A stretch of DNA of 64,000 bases from Megaustenia siamemsis (taxonomy: Eukaryota; Mollusca; Gastropoda; Stylommatophora; Ariophantidae): positions 68,678,160-68,742,159 of the forward strand of contig JAVIAB010000092.1 in NCBI GenBank assembly GCA_032433765.1, in the 5' to 3' direction. Of this stretch, positions 10,866 through 22,403 are shown one piece after another (position 1 is the first letter of the stretch; every line of letters starts with the position of its first letter). The notes under the pieces were generated by a model, which ran no database searches, was not told the DNA's origin, and saw only the letters and a program-made list of their open reading frames with translations. Made by a program: the position numbers and the translations under genes.

Positions 10866-11856
10866 ATTTAACTCCTAGGCTCGTCATCAACTTGTCCTTG
10901 TCACCTTATCAGTTCCCAATCGTACCACTGGTGTGTCCGTGTTAACGATATGATTGTTAAGGGAGAACCATGCAACTGATGCTGTATTTGGATTAACCAA
11001 TACACCTAAAACTCCACACCAGGAAGAGATGCGATCGAGTTCGTTTTACCGTGTGGAGACGATTTCCCGTCTATCTCTTCCCTGTCGATATACCAGAATG
11101 TCATCAGCAAAAGTCATAGTTCTTCCCCTCCCATCCAACGATTGTTCCGTGATCGTTATTGTGTACACGTTATATGGGACTGGTGACAATGGTGAGCCTT
11201 GCGGCAACCCTGAACATATTGATGTTGGCTCGGATGATCAACTGACCAACCACATATGAGTATCACCTACCTCTGAAACAGTGCTGCAGCGATCCATCTA
11301 ATGAGGAAGCGGTGAACCGCCCGTTTGAGGACCATGTGCATGAGGTATTCAAATGGTACTCTGTTTTATGCTTCCTCCAGATCTATAGTAGCAGCACATG
11401 TCTCCTCTCGTCTGTGGAAGCCTTCGAAGACGTCATAGGCGAAAACTGCAGCATTGAGCCAGGTCTCTTTGTTATCTCTAGCATTTGAGTATGGGTGGGA
11501 ATGTGTGTATCTGTTCAAGGTGACAGGTGAGTACACGGGCAAATATTTTCTCCAATAGCTTGCCCGTAGTGTTCATCATCGTGATGATTCTGTAGTCACT
11601 GATCTGAGAGTGGTCCTTGTTTGGCTTCGGTGGCGGTAATCAGTATCTGTGTAGGCACTCCTCCCCAATGTGGCCACTCTGAATGCTGGCATTAAACTCT
11701 TTGGCCAGTTTTTTTCTGGTCGCATTCAGCGAAATCGCCTATGTCGTTATACCGAACCCCATCTGGACCTGGAGCAATGTTGTATGACATTTTAAGTGTT
11801 GTGCGAATGACATCGGTTGTGATCGTTAAATATTCTTCCAGCACTACATCATCACA

Positions 11857-12074
11857 AGAGGTCGTGTTCGATCCTGATCGACGGCATCCCGGGTTCACCC
11901 AGCCTTAAATGGGTACCGGATTTTTTTCTGAGAAAGTAAAGCGGCACGGGCGTAATACCGACCACATTACCTCAAAAATCATATGCCGAAGGTCTATAAA
12001 AATTATGGTCACTAACATCATACTCCCTATGCGCCACTTTGCGTGACGGGGCTCTTTACTTTTTTTTTTTTTTA
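11857..12074 (+). mobile_element. SINE-1, 5'-truncated, inserted in LINE-D
   Basis: Starts just upstream of the B box (gttcgatcc) and runs to the SINE-1 3' end with a T-rich tail of more than ten T. The A-box half is missing. A perfect 14-bp TSD actacatcatcaca flanks it (11843-11856 and 12075-12088), so the truncation happened at integration. It is younger than the LINE-D it interrupts. Confidence 0.93.
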
Positions 12075-12155
12075 ACTACATCATCACAGAATTCTGAGAG
12101 TGGACCCCGTGTCCTCATTCCTACAGCATCATTTATTGCTTATTTTTAAAGGGGT

Positions 12156-12924
12156 AATCGTTGAGACCATTTGTGGCGTGTGATGTAATCTAAATTTTGT
12201 ATTTACCCTTAATTTAATGGAGTTAATTAGTGTTTAGTCATTTTTTGTCAGTTTTTAAAAGATGTTTTTATTGTTTCGTTTTATTTATACGGGATCTAGA
12301 TATATCCTGACGTGTACCTCATCTTGAATGCTACACTTTCATTTTCAGCTACCTGAGTTAAGAGTCCAGGCTTGACATCAGTGTTTGTATTGGTTTGAGC
12401 ATCGATTGTGTAGTGTTAGCGCGTTGTCAAGTCGACCAAGCAAACGTGGATTCGAGAGCAGCTTGATCTTCTACAGTTCCTCAGCTGGATAAAAATTGGT
12501 AACTGATTCACTGAGTTAGGGAAGGTAACTAACAATTAACATCTTGAAGTTGCTCTCACTTCTAAATTGTGTAGCCTAGTAGTCCCGTAACATATTCATG
12601 CTGTAAGAGAGAGAGAGAGAAATGTAAAATGTCACAACACTGGGGTACATCATTTCTAGATAAAGGGAGTAGTGCTCTACCTCACTGTTGCTACATGTTC
12701 TCCCGTCTCTGTAAAGGTTAATACTTCGCTCCCCTCCGACATTAACAATTACGTCAACTGTCACCATTTACCTTAATTAGCACTGGTATCGGACTTTTAC
12801 AACAACCGTTTCCTTTCCGTCCAAACGATGTTAAGCAATTGTCAATCTCTTCATTGTTGCCTCCAAGCAGTTTCCGTTTGTGGGTTATCTGTGGACCTTG
12901 GCATTAGAACTTGTTAAAGGTACA
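12156..12924. other. Unassigned sequence
   Basis: No gene recognised. Contains a short (GA)n tract at about 12606-12620 only. Confidence 0.4.
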
Positions 12925-15080
12925 GTGAAGCTTAAATGTCAGTCTATGTAAGTGAACCGGTGAGTCATAAATGTCAGTCTATGTAAGTAAGTGAACCGGT
13001 GAGTCATAAATGTCAGTCTATGTAAGTAAGTGAGCCTGTGAGACATAAATGTCAGTCTATGTAAGTGAGTGAACCGGTGAGTCATAAATGTCAGTCTATG
13101 TAAGTAAGTGAACCGGTGAGTCATAAATGTCAGTCTATGTAAGTAAGAGAACCGGTGAGTCATAAATGTCAGTCTATGTAAGTAAGTGAACCGGTGAGTC
13201 ATAAATGTCAGTCTATGTAAGTAAGTGAGCCTGTGAGACATAAATGTCAGTCTATGTAAGTAAGTGAGCCTGTGAGACATAAATGTCAGTCTATGTAAGT
13301 AAGTGAGCCTGTGAGACATAAATGTCAGTCTATGTAAGTAAGTGAGCCTGTGAGACATAAATGTCAGTCTATGTAAGTGAGTGAACCGGTGAGTCATAAA
13401 TGTCAGTCTATGTAAGTAAGTGAACCGGTGAGTCATAAATGTCAGTCTATGTAAGTAAGTGAACCGGTGAGTCATAAATGTCAGTCTATGTAAGTAAGTG
13501 AACCGGTGAGTCATAAATGTCAGTCTATGTAAGTAAGTGAGCCTGTGAGACATAAATGTCAGTCTATGTAAGTAAGTGAGCCTGTGAGACATAAATGTCA
13601 GTCTATGTAAGTAAGTGAACCTGTGAGACATAAATGTAGTAGGTCTATGTAAGTAAGTGAGCCTGTGAGACATAAATGTCAGTCTATGTAAGTAAGTGAA
13701 CCGGTGAGACATAAATGTCAGTCTATGTAAGTAAGTGAGCCTGTGAGACATAAATGTAGTAGGTCTATGTAAGTAAGTGAACCTGTGAGACATAAATGTC
13801 AGTCTATGTAAGTAAGTGAGCCTGTGAGACATAAATGTAGTAGGTCTATGTAAGTAAGTGAACCTGTGAGACATAAATGTAGTAGGTCTATGTAAGTAAG
13901 TGAGCCTGTGAGACATAACTGTCAGTCTATGTAAGTAAGTGAACCTGTGAGACATAAATGTCAGTCTATGTAAGTAAGTGAACCTGTGAGACATAAATGT
14001 AGTAGGTCTATGTAAGTAAGTGAACCTGTGAGACATAAATGTAGTAGGTCTATGTAAGTAAGTGAGCCTGTGAGACATAAATGTCAGTCTATGTAAGTAA
14101 GTGAACCTGTGAGACATAAATGTCAGTCTATGTAAGTAAGTGAACCTGTGAGACATAAATGTCAGTCTATGTAAGTAAGTGAACCGGTGAGACATAAATG
14201 TAGTAGGTCTATGTAAGTAAGTGAGCCTGTGAGACATAAATGTCAGTCTATGTAAGTAAGTGAACCTGTGAGACATAAATGTCAGTCTATGTAAGTAAGT
14301 GAACCTGTGAGACATAAATGTCAGTCTATGTAAGTAAGTGAGCCTGTGAGACATAAATGTAGTAGGTCTATGTAAGTAAGTGAGCCTGTGAGACATAAAT
14401 GTAGTAGGTCTATGTAAGTAAGTGAGCCTGTGAGACATAAATGTAGTAGGTCTATGTAAGTAAGTGAGCCTGTGAGACTTAAATGTCAGTCTATGTAAGT
14501 AAGTGAACCTGTGAGACATAAATGTCAGTCTATGTAAGTAAGTGAACCTGTGAGACATAAATGTCAGTCTATGTAAGTAAGTGAACCTGTGAGACATAAA
14601 TGTCAGTCTATGTAAGTAAGTGAACTCGTGGGAGGGACATAAATGCCAGTCAATATAAGTGGACCCGTGGGAGGGACATAAATGCCAGTCTATGTAAGTA
14701 ATTGAACCCGTGGGTAGGAACAAAACCCTGCCAAGAATATATAGAACAACAACAACTTAAATGGTTTGGCCACCTGGTCAGAATGAATTCATACCAATCA
14801 CCGTCAAGGGCGTTCTTCTCGAGAATGCATGGAAAAAGACCAAGAGGAAGACCCAGAAGAAGATGGAGTGCAGTGACAGAGACATGTAACAACAAAGGAA
14901 TATCAATAATTCAGACAATTCGAGCAGCACAAGAACGACAAATAATATAAACCACGACACCTTTTTGGTATCAGTGAAAAGAGAAAAGAAGAAGAAGTAG
15001 AAGAAAGAAGTAAGTAATTGAACCCATGGGAGGGACATAAATGCCAGTCTATAAGTGTAAGTGAACCCGTGGGAAACCAA
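12925..15080. repeat. 39/42-bp minisatellite
   Basis: About 45-50 units of aagtaagtgaacc.gtgag plus acataaatgtcagtctatgt (39 bp). A 42-bp variant has tagtaggtctatgt. Both lengths are multiples of three, so the minus strand stays open for 594 codons (12939-14723) with repeats such as FMSHRFTYLHRLT. The peptide has no recognised domain or start context and I treat it as non-coding. A LINE-C tail is inserted at 14715-15010. Confidence 0.95.
14715..15010 (+). mobile_element. LINE-C 3' end fragment inside the 39-bp minisatellite
   Basis: Nearly identical by eye to 24437-24731 of the longer LINE-C copy. Encodes the C-terminal tail QEYIEQQQLKWFGHLVRMN and GKRPRGRPRRRW, then a 3' UTR with aaagaagaagaagtagaag. 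Flanked by gtaagtaattgaaccc.tggg (14694-14714 and 15009-15029, one mismatch in 21). The variant taattgaaccc occurs only at these two flanks in the array, so this looks like a true TSD and not just the repeat unit. The deletion of one base after RRRW breaks the frame. Confidence 0.9.
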
Positions 15081-15169
15081 CTAACCAACAATCGGCTTCT
15101 GGATAAAGAAAGGTGTAATGTCGAGGTGTTGATTACAAGTATAAGTTCGCTGGATAAAGCAATATTATA

Positions 15170-17151
15170 TTAAACTAAAACCACTGCTAGTAGATAGCTA
15201 TAGGACATAGACGGCAACATTATATTGTACTGAACCTACTCATGGTATAGCTATGGGAGATAGAAGGCAAAATGATATTGTACTGAACATACTCATGGTA
15301 TAGCTATGGGAGATAGAAGGCAAAATGATATTGTACTGAACCTACTCATGGTATAGCTATGGGAGATAGAAGGCAAAATGATATTGTACTGAACCTACTC
15401 ATGGTATAGCTATGGGAGATAGAAGGCAAAATAATATTGTACTGAACCTACTCATGGTATAGCTATGGGAGATAGAAGCAAAATGATATTGTACTGAACC
15501 TACTCATGGTATAGCTATGGGAGATAGAAGGCAAAATGATATTGTACTGAACCTACTCATGGTATAGCTATGGGAAATAGAAGGCAACATTATATTGTAC
15601 TGAACCTACTCATGGTATAGCTATGGGAGAGAGAAGGCAAAATGATATTGTACTGAACCTACTCATGGTATAGCTATGGGAGATAGAAGGCAAAATGATA
15701 TTGTACTGAACCTACTCATGGTATAGCTATGGGAGATAGAAGGCAAAATGATATTGTACTGAACCTACTCATGGTATAGCTATGGGAGATAGAAGGCAAA
15801 ATGATATTGTACTGAACCTACTCATGGTATAGCTATGTGAGATAGAAGGCAAAATGATATTGTACTGAACCTACTCATTGTATAGCTATGGGAGATAGAA
15901 GGCAAAATGATATTGTACTGAACATACTCATGGTATAGCTATGGGAGATAGAAGGCAAAATGATATTGTACTGAACCTACTCATGGTATAGCTATGGGAA
16001 ATAGAAGGCAAAATGATATTGTACTGAACCTACTCATGGTATAGCTATGGGAAATAGAAGGAAAAATGATATTGTACTGAACCTACTCATGGTATAGCTA
16101 TGGGAAATAGAAGGCAAAATGATATTGTACTGAACCTACTCATGGTATAGCTATGGGAGATAGAAGGCAAAATGATATTGTACTGAACCTACTTATGGTA
16201 TAGCTATGGGAGATAGAAGGCAAAATGATATTGTACTGAACCTACTCATGGTATAGCTATGGGAAATAGAAGGCAACATTATATTGTACTGAACCTACTC
16301 AAGGTATAGCTATGGGAGATAGAAGGCAAAATGATATTGTACTGAACCTACTCATGGTATAGCTATGGGAAATAGAAGGCAACATTATATTGTACTGAAC
16401 CTACTCATGGTATAGCTATGGGAGAGAGAAGGCAAAATGATATTGTACTGAACCTACTCATGGTATAGCTATGGGAGATAGAAGGCAAAATGATATTGTA
16501 CTGAACCTACTCATGGTATAGCTATGGGAGATAGAAGGCAAAATGATATTGTACTGAACTTACTCATGGTATAGCTATGGGAGATAGAAGGCAAAATGAT
16601 ATTGTACTGAACCTACTCATGGTATAGCTATGTGAGATAGAAGGCAAAATGATATTGTACTGAACCTACTCATTGTATAGCTATGGGAGATAGAAGGCAA
16701 AATGATATTGTACTGAACCTACTCATGGTATAGCTATGGGAGATAGAAGGCAACATTATATTGTACTGAACCTACTCATGGTATAGCTATGGGAGATAGA
16801 AGGTAAAATGATATTGTACTGAACCTACTCATGGTATAGCTATGGGAAATAGAAGGCAACATTATATTGTACTGAACCTACTCAAGGTATAGCTATGGGA
16901 GATAGAAGGCAAAATGATATTGTACTGAACCTACTCATGGTATAGCTATGAGAGATAGAAGGCAACATTATATTGTACTGAACCTACTCATGGTATAGCT
17001 ATGGGAGATAGACAGCAACATTATACTGTACTGAACCTACTCATTGTATAGCTATGGGAGATAGAAGGCAAAATGATATTGTACTGAACCTACTCATGGT
17101 ATAGCTATGGGAGATAGGAGGCAAAATTATATTGTACTGAAACCACTGCTG
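15170..17151. repeat. 53-bp minisatellite with internal 795-bp duplication
   Basis: About 36 copies of a 53-bp unit containing tactgaacctactcatgg and tatagctatgggagatag. Point variants recur at a constant distance: gggagagagaagg at 15625 and 16420, tgtgagatag at 15836 and 16631, cattgtatag at 15876 and 16671, all 795 bp (15 units) apart. This indicates a block duplication within the array. Confidence 0.95.
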
Positions 17152-17635
17152 GTAGATAGTTAAAGGAGATACCAATATTCATATGGACACACATATTTTT
17201 AAAATTATTTGCTTCTATGACTGGCTGAATTGTCAAAATAAGGCTGATTTGTAATTTTATTGATTTATTTTGAAAAATGTGTATATATCTTGCCTTTACA
17301 AAACTTGTAACGACCAAATTTAACAAAACAACATTTAAAATGGAACCATTAACATATTTTTAAAAATACGTGTTTTGATCGCCAAGATTATCTAGTTAAA
17401 TAAGATTATTCACTAACTTCATAAGTGGCTTGTAATTCCCTGGGCCCACAACTCATAAATTTGCAATCAAGCGGCTTCTACATCTTGAAATACGTGTAGG
17501 TCGAGCTAGGCAAGATGGTAAGGGTTGGTGATCAACCAGTGAATATCTGGAAGACCACTCCCGTTGGGGGCTATCTGTTTGGGGTGGATGAGCACCACTG
17601 TGTCAGAATCCACAACATATTCAAAAACATCGTCT
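17152..17635. other. Unassigned sequence
   Basis: AT-rich, then a moderately complex segment (about 17430-17630). No gene or repeat recognised. Confidence 0.4.
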
Positions 17636-18720
17636 GATGAATAACACAACTAATTAATGTCTCTAGAATCCGCTACATTATCTGATTAATGGCATGGTTA
17701 ACTAAATCCGCTACATTATCCTGCCACATCGTATGATGAATAACACAACTAATTAATGTCTCTAGGATCTGCTACATTATCCTGCCACATCGTATGATGA
17801 ATAACACAACTAATTAATGTCTCTAGAATCTGCTACATTATCCTGCCACATCGTCTGATGAATAACACAACTAATTGATGTCTCCAGAATGTGCTACATT
17901 ATCCTGCCACATCGTCTGATGAATAACACAACTAATTAATGTCTCCAGAATTTGCTACATTATATGATTAATGGCATGGTTAACTAAATCCGCTACATTA
18001 TCCTGCCACATCATCTGCTGAATGACATGGTTAACTGAATCCACTACATTATCCTGCCACATCATCTGCTGAATGGCATAGTTAGCTGAATGTGCTACAT
18101 TATCCTGCCGCATCATCTGATTAATGGCATGGTTAACTGAATCCGCTACATTATCCTGCCACATCATCTGCTGAATGGCATGGTTAACTGAATCTACCAC
18201 ATTATCCTGTCACATCATCTGCTGAATGGCATGGTTAACTGAATCTACTACATTATCCTGTCACATCATCTGCTGAATGGCATGGTTAACTGAATCTACT
18301 ACATTATCCTGTCACATAATCTGATTAATGGCATGGTTAACAGAATCCACTAAATTATCCTGCCACATCATCTGCTCAATTGTCTGGTTACCTGAATCCA
18401 CTACATTATCCTGCCACATAATCTGATTAATGGCATGGTTAACTGAATCCACTACATTATCCTGCCACATAATCTGATTAATGGTATGGTTAACTGAATC
18501 CACTACATTATCCTGTCACATAATCTGATTAATGGCATGGTCAACAGAATCCACTAAATTATCCTGCCACATCATCTGCTCAATTGCTTGGTTACCTGAA
18601 TCCACTACATTATCCTGCCACATAATCTGATTAATGGCATGGTTAACAGAATCCACTAAATTATCCTGCCACATCATCTGATTAATGGCATGGTTAATTG
18701 AATCCACTACATCATCTGCA
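17636..18720. repeat. 61/51-bp minisatellite
   Basis: The left part (17636-17950) has about 61-bp units ending aataacacaactaatt. The right part (17951-18720) has 51-bp units with atggcatggttaactgaat. Both share tgctacattatcctgccac. The 51-bp part keeps the minus strand open in pieces (DNVVDSVNHAINQIMWQ), interrupted by stops at 18200-18312 and 18503-18516. Not considered coding. Confidence 0.93.
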
Positions 18721-20154
18721 TACATCACCAGAACAACCATACATTAACATTGCGAAAGAATTATAACACTGTTATTCTGTAAAATATGATAAATCAATTT
18801 AGTGAAGCTATTCAGGAATCATACGGGAGACATTGACAGTTCCATCTCGGTCACATTTCATTTGAAACGTTCAAGTTACCATGTGAAGTTATTTATACAA
18901 AATATCAATATCATTCGGTATTTAAAGAAAATTCTCAATAAATATAATGACACAACATTGACGATAATTCTAGACAGGTAGTAATTCTTTTTCAAGACAT
19001 GTGATGTAATAGGTGAGATTTTTTTTGTGTATAAAATTATTTTGAGTTTTGCAGTAAAACTGCCAATAGTAAAAGTAGCTAATTAATGAAATATGGGAAA
19101 TGGATGATGGGAAAAGAAAGAAGCAGTACATAAGGTTCTTGGAAGTGAGGGATAGAAGGTCTGAAAGTCAGGAGGAAAACGGGGTGGGTGTGGGGATTAA
19201 TAAAACGCGACCTACTATGTCCTTTGCCAGATTGGCTGCAACCAAAATATTACTAAGACCGAGTTTTGGGGAAAGTTGTGAAACAATATATGATGGAGAA
19301 GGGTGGAGATATATGCGATATCAAATGATAAGCTGATGAAATATGACTTCCTCGCAGCTAATTGGCGCTAATAGAAACATGCAGGCATCTCTGTTGGCTG
19401 TTACACGCCATCTGGCCATTACTGGCGTATTACTACAGGTATTAATGTCTAGGGAGCCGAACGCGCGCATCAACTACTAGCACGGACAGATAGGAACGAG
19501 GAGGCGGTTTAGGCGCCTTTCTTGATTTTTTTTAAAGCAAGACTGAATGAAACGATGAGACCGGAAGAGGATTGGAAGGATAAAGAGAGACAGGAAGATG
19601 TGGCGTGTGAAAGGCCATGCAGATGACGTGATAACGGTATCAAGAATAATCGTTTTATGCTTCATGGCAATTACGCTGTTGACTGTAATAATGGCCTACA
19701 AAAGATAATATAACTGCATTGACGTTAGTCCATCGTTGAAATAAATGTGTCTCGGCACCAACAGACCCAACCACGTATTCATCAACAGAGAATAAACATT
19801 AATTTGAAAATTAACATTGGATAATTGTGCCGTTTATATTACATTAATAACTTTAAATAATATCTTACGTACGAGTAATCAGTTACCAGTTAATGGCGAA
19901 ATTGTAATTTATAATATATGAAGCTATTTTACTCTAAGTTGTACACGTGATGTAAACGTTACGGTTTTTATTTCATCCCGTCCCATGGAAAAAGCCCCTT
20001 GACACTAGACAGAAATCAAACTTGGTGAAATTGCAAACGCGATGTAAAGACTATGATTCCTTCTGTTAAGAAAGCCATTGAATTAGCAAATATCGAATCC
20101 GAGTACAAATTATCGAAAAACGACCTGTCAAAAATATATACATTACATGTAATA
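18721..20154. other. Unassigned, moderately complex sequence
   Basis: No recognised gene or repeat. A 78-codon plus frame (19100-19336) and a 62-codon minus frame (19477-19665) have no identifiable domain. The segment 19340-19480 is unique-looking, with a homeodomain-like ctaattggcgctaat core. Confidence 0.4.
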
Positions 20155-20240
20155 CATATTATCATTATCATCGTCTAGCTTGTTCCTGTTCAAATATGAC
20201 TCCCATGAAAGCGACTTTTCGAAGAAATTTTCTTTACCAT
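20155..20240 (-). mobile_element. LINE-E 3' end scrap
   Basis: tcatcgtctagcttg and tgactcccatgaaagcgac resemble the 3' end of the LINE-E fragment at 57690-57760. Short and diverged. Confidence 0.5.
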
Positions 20241-20253
20241 GAACGATGTGCTC

Positions 20254-20256
<3 letters not shown>

Positions 20257-20311
<55 letters not shown>
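20257..20311. repeat. (TA)n microsatellite
   Basis: About 27 uninterrupted TA dinucleotides. Confidence 0.97.
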
Positions 20312-20312
<1 letters not shown>

Positions 20313-20529
20313 TTAAATGATTAAATCTCCAAATAAAAATAGAAATCACTATATAATGAACTCGAGTTTCCATGCCTGAAACTATTCTCAGAAGACCAGT
20401 ATTCTACTCACAAAAATGTCGATTTTATTGCTGAGCTAAATATCTTGAAATCTGATGAACTGCGCATGTTTTGTCACAAAATTGCGCTCCACTTAAGAGA
20501 ACTGCCATTCCGGTCATGTATCTCAAAAT

Positions 20530-20715
20530 GTGCATATTTCAACATTGACTCAAGTCATACAGGTCAAACCACCAGATGGCTGGTGAAGAAGAATGTGACA
20601 GTACTGAAGCGGCCAACTGACAATGCCTAACTTTACCCAATAGAAAACGTTTTGACACTACTCAAGAATCATTTTGGAAAAATGGACTCGGAGATGTTGA
20701 ACAATTGAAGAAGCC
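20530..20715 (+). pseudogene. Tc1/mariner transposase C-terminal remnant
   Basis: Broken coding text SHTGQTTRWLVKKNVTVLKR, then PIENVLTLLKNHFGK after a stop, resembles the HT...L..N.I.VL.W and PIENLW.LLK blocks near the third catalytic residue of Tc1-type transposases. No inverted repeats were found around it. Old and dead. Assignment rests on short motifs. Confidence 0.5.
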
Positions 20716-20764
20716 AGCTTAATAATACTGGGTCAGTCTAACTTCTCATCATTCTCATTGAGTA

Positions 20765-21010
20765 CTGTCACCGCATCGAAGGTTGGCTACCATGGAGCGC
20801 CATTACGTTCTGTTTCTTGCTTTGATGTATAAGGTTGTCCATCTTTTAATGTTACTCGTCCATGTTAGTATTGGACTGCCTCTGCCTCTTTTAACTTGTA
20901 TTCTCCATTCCAAGATCACTTTTAGTAAGCTGTCGTGTCTTTTAACGTGCCCCAAAAATCTCATTTGTCTTGTTTGAATTGTGTTTAGTAGTTTTCTTTT
21001 CACTTCTAAC
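20765..21010 (-). mobile_element. LINE-G 3' end fragment, second copy
   Basis: Minus strand encodes RQMRFLGHVKRHDSLLKV and KRGRGSPILTW, the basic C-terminal tail of a LINE protein. It shares the 3' flank ccgcatcgaaggttggctac with the copy at 43-287. Only the tail is present. Confidence 0.78.
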
Positions 21011-21204
21011 AGTCTTACTTAAAATTACATATAAAGACTAGTGCACAGTGCGACTTCAACTTTGTCTTGCTAGATAAGACAATATCATATTGTACTCAAA
21101 TATGTTGGTAGATAGAGGAGATTCCAAACTTTCTCAGGATACATAATTATTTACTTCTTTAGATGGGTTGTATTCCGAAAAAAATCATCTTAACATCAAA
21201 CATT

Positions 21205-21880
21205 GATGATGAGGCAAAGCGCCTTGTGGCAGCAGAGCTGTGAGCGATTCATAGTTGATGGTTTGGTACAGGATCGGTGAACCAGAACCATCCAGACCGT
21301 ATCCCACCTCTTCGCGATGCTTCCAGAAACAGACTAATCAGTCTAAGGACAAATAATAATAAATGAATATTATTATAGAAGGAAACTTCCGAGATAATAA
21401 TAAATGAATATTATTATAGAAGGAAACTTCCGAGATAATAATAAATGAATATTATTATAGAAGGAAACTTCCGAGATAATAATAAATGAATATTATTATA
21501 GAAGGAAACTTCCGAGATAATAATAAATGAATATTATTATAGAAGGAAACTTCCGAGGCGATAATCAGCGAATCTTCGGACCATATACTGTTCTTTGTTG
21601 TTGTTTTTTCTGTTGATTATTTGTCATTTTTTGCTGTAAACATACCTCTTCCTCTGAATTGATTCGCTAATCAGTCCAGTCTGGTCAAGCGAGTGTGGAT
21701 CGAAGAGGGGAGGCAACCCAGTACTAAAAGATGTCGTGCTTAATCAGGATGTGTTAGACCGAAAGGAAACAAATATTACAGTTCCACTGCAAACCACAAC
21801 ACTACTGATCTACACCCACTTAACATCATGTCAAGGACGGGTCACGAAGAGGTCAAACTATTTCCTTTAGTAGACATGGT
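21205..21880 (+). repeat. REP-6 interspersed repeat, split by an insertion
   Basis: Shares aggatcggtgaaccagaacc, cacctcttcgcgatgcttcc, gatcgaagaggggaggcaac and ctgcaaaccacaacac with 52731-53085. Function and class are not recognised. It contains an insertion at 21344-21667 bounded by a 9-bp duplication, taatcagtc. Confidence 0.75.
21344..21667. mobile_element. Element inserted in REP-6, carrying five 41-bp repeats
   Basis: Bounded by taatcagtc at 21335-21343 and 21668-21676. The second REP-6 copy (52731) lacks it, which gives the empty site. The interior has 41-bp tandem units (aataataaatgaatattatt plus atagaaggaaacttccgag, about 21351-21558), then text shared with SINE-4 in inverted arrangement (gttgattatttgtcattttt, acctcttcctctgaattgat). 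It may be a rearranged SINE-4 relative. Confidence 0.7.
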
Positions 21881-22164
21881 GAACACCAGAAAGGAAAGAA
21901 AACAAAGAAAGAAACTTGAAACAGCCAAATAAAAAAAAACATCTAAAATTGAACCATTAAAATTAAAACAAGATGTTCTCATCATTAAGATTCTTTCAGT
22001 TAAAGTGTACACATAGTGTACAGGTCTGAGTTTGTAAAAACCTTAGACCTCTATCGGACGCGACCTACAGACGGCTCCACCTCTACTTTGTACTTCCTCC
22101 TTGTGGCTCATTTAACCCTGACCGCAACTGTGATAGATAATATCAACTTTAGACAGTCGTCTAT
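21881..22164. other. Nothing recognised
   Basis: Short non-repetitive interval before the 24-bp array. Confidence 0.4.
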
Positions 22165-22403
22165 TATATAAATTACTCTTCTACTTATATGATAATGTAC
22201 TCTTCTACTTATATGATAATTTACTCTTCTACTTATATGATAATTTACTCTTCTACTTATATGATGAATTACTCTTCTACTTATATGATGAATTACTCTT
22301 CTACTTATATGATGAATTACTCTTCTACTTATATGATGAATTACTCTTCTACTTATATGATGAATTACTCTTCTACTTATATGATAAATTACTCTTCTAC
22401 TTA
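22165..22403. repeat. 24-bp minisatellite, left part
   Basis: About ten units of gatgaattactcttctact plus tatat (24 bp). The same array resumes at 24732 after the LINE-C insertion. Peptide repeats such as MMNYSSTY are by-products of the period. Confidence 0.95.

Larger units (their letters stand above)
9715..12155 (-). mobile_element. LINE-D, RT plus RNase H non-LTR retrotransposon, broken
   Basis: Minus-strand remnant of a non-LTR element of the type with RNase H downstream of RT (I-superfamily architecture). In minus order: the CDDVV/LEEYLTITTDV region, NIAPGPDGVRYNDI (about 11790-11747), LPQGSPLSPV (about 11212-11180), the catalytic TFADD (11114-11100), a thumb/connection region, and the RNase H start AVICTDGSV (about 10260-10235). 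Multiple stops and shifts break the frame. A SINE-1 with a 14-bp TSD (11843-11856 / 12075-12088) interrupts it, and the coding text reads across the insertion once the SINE and one TSD copy are ignored. A C-terminal relative lies at 51240-51470. Confidence 0.88.
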
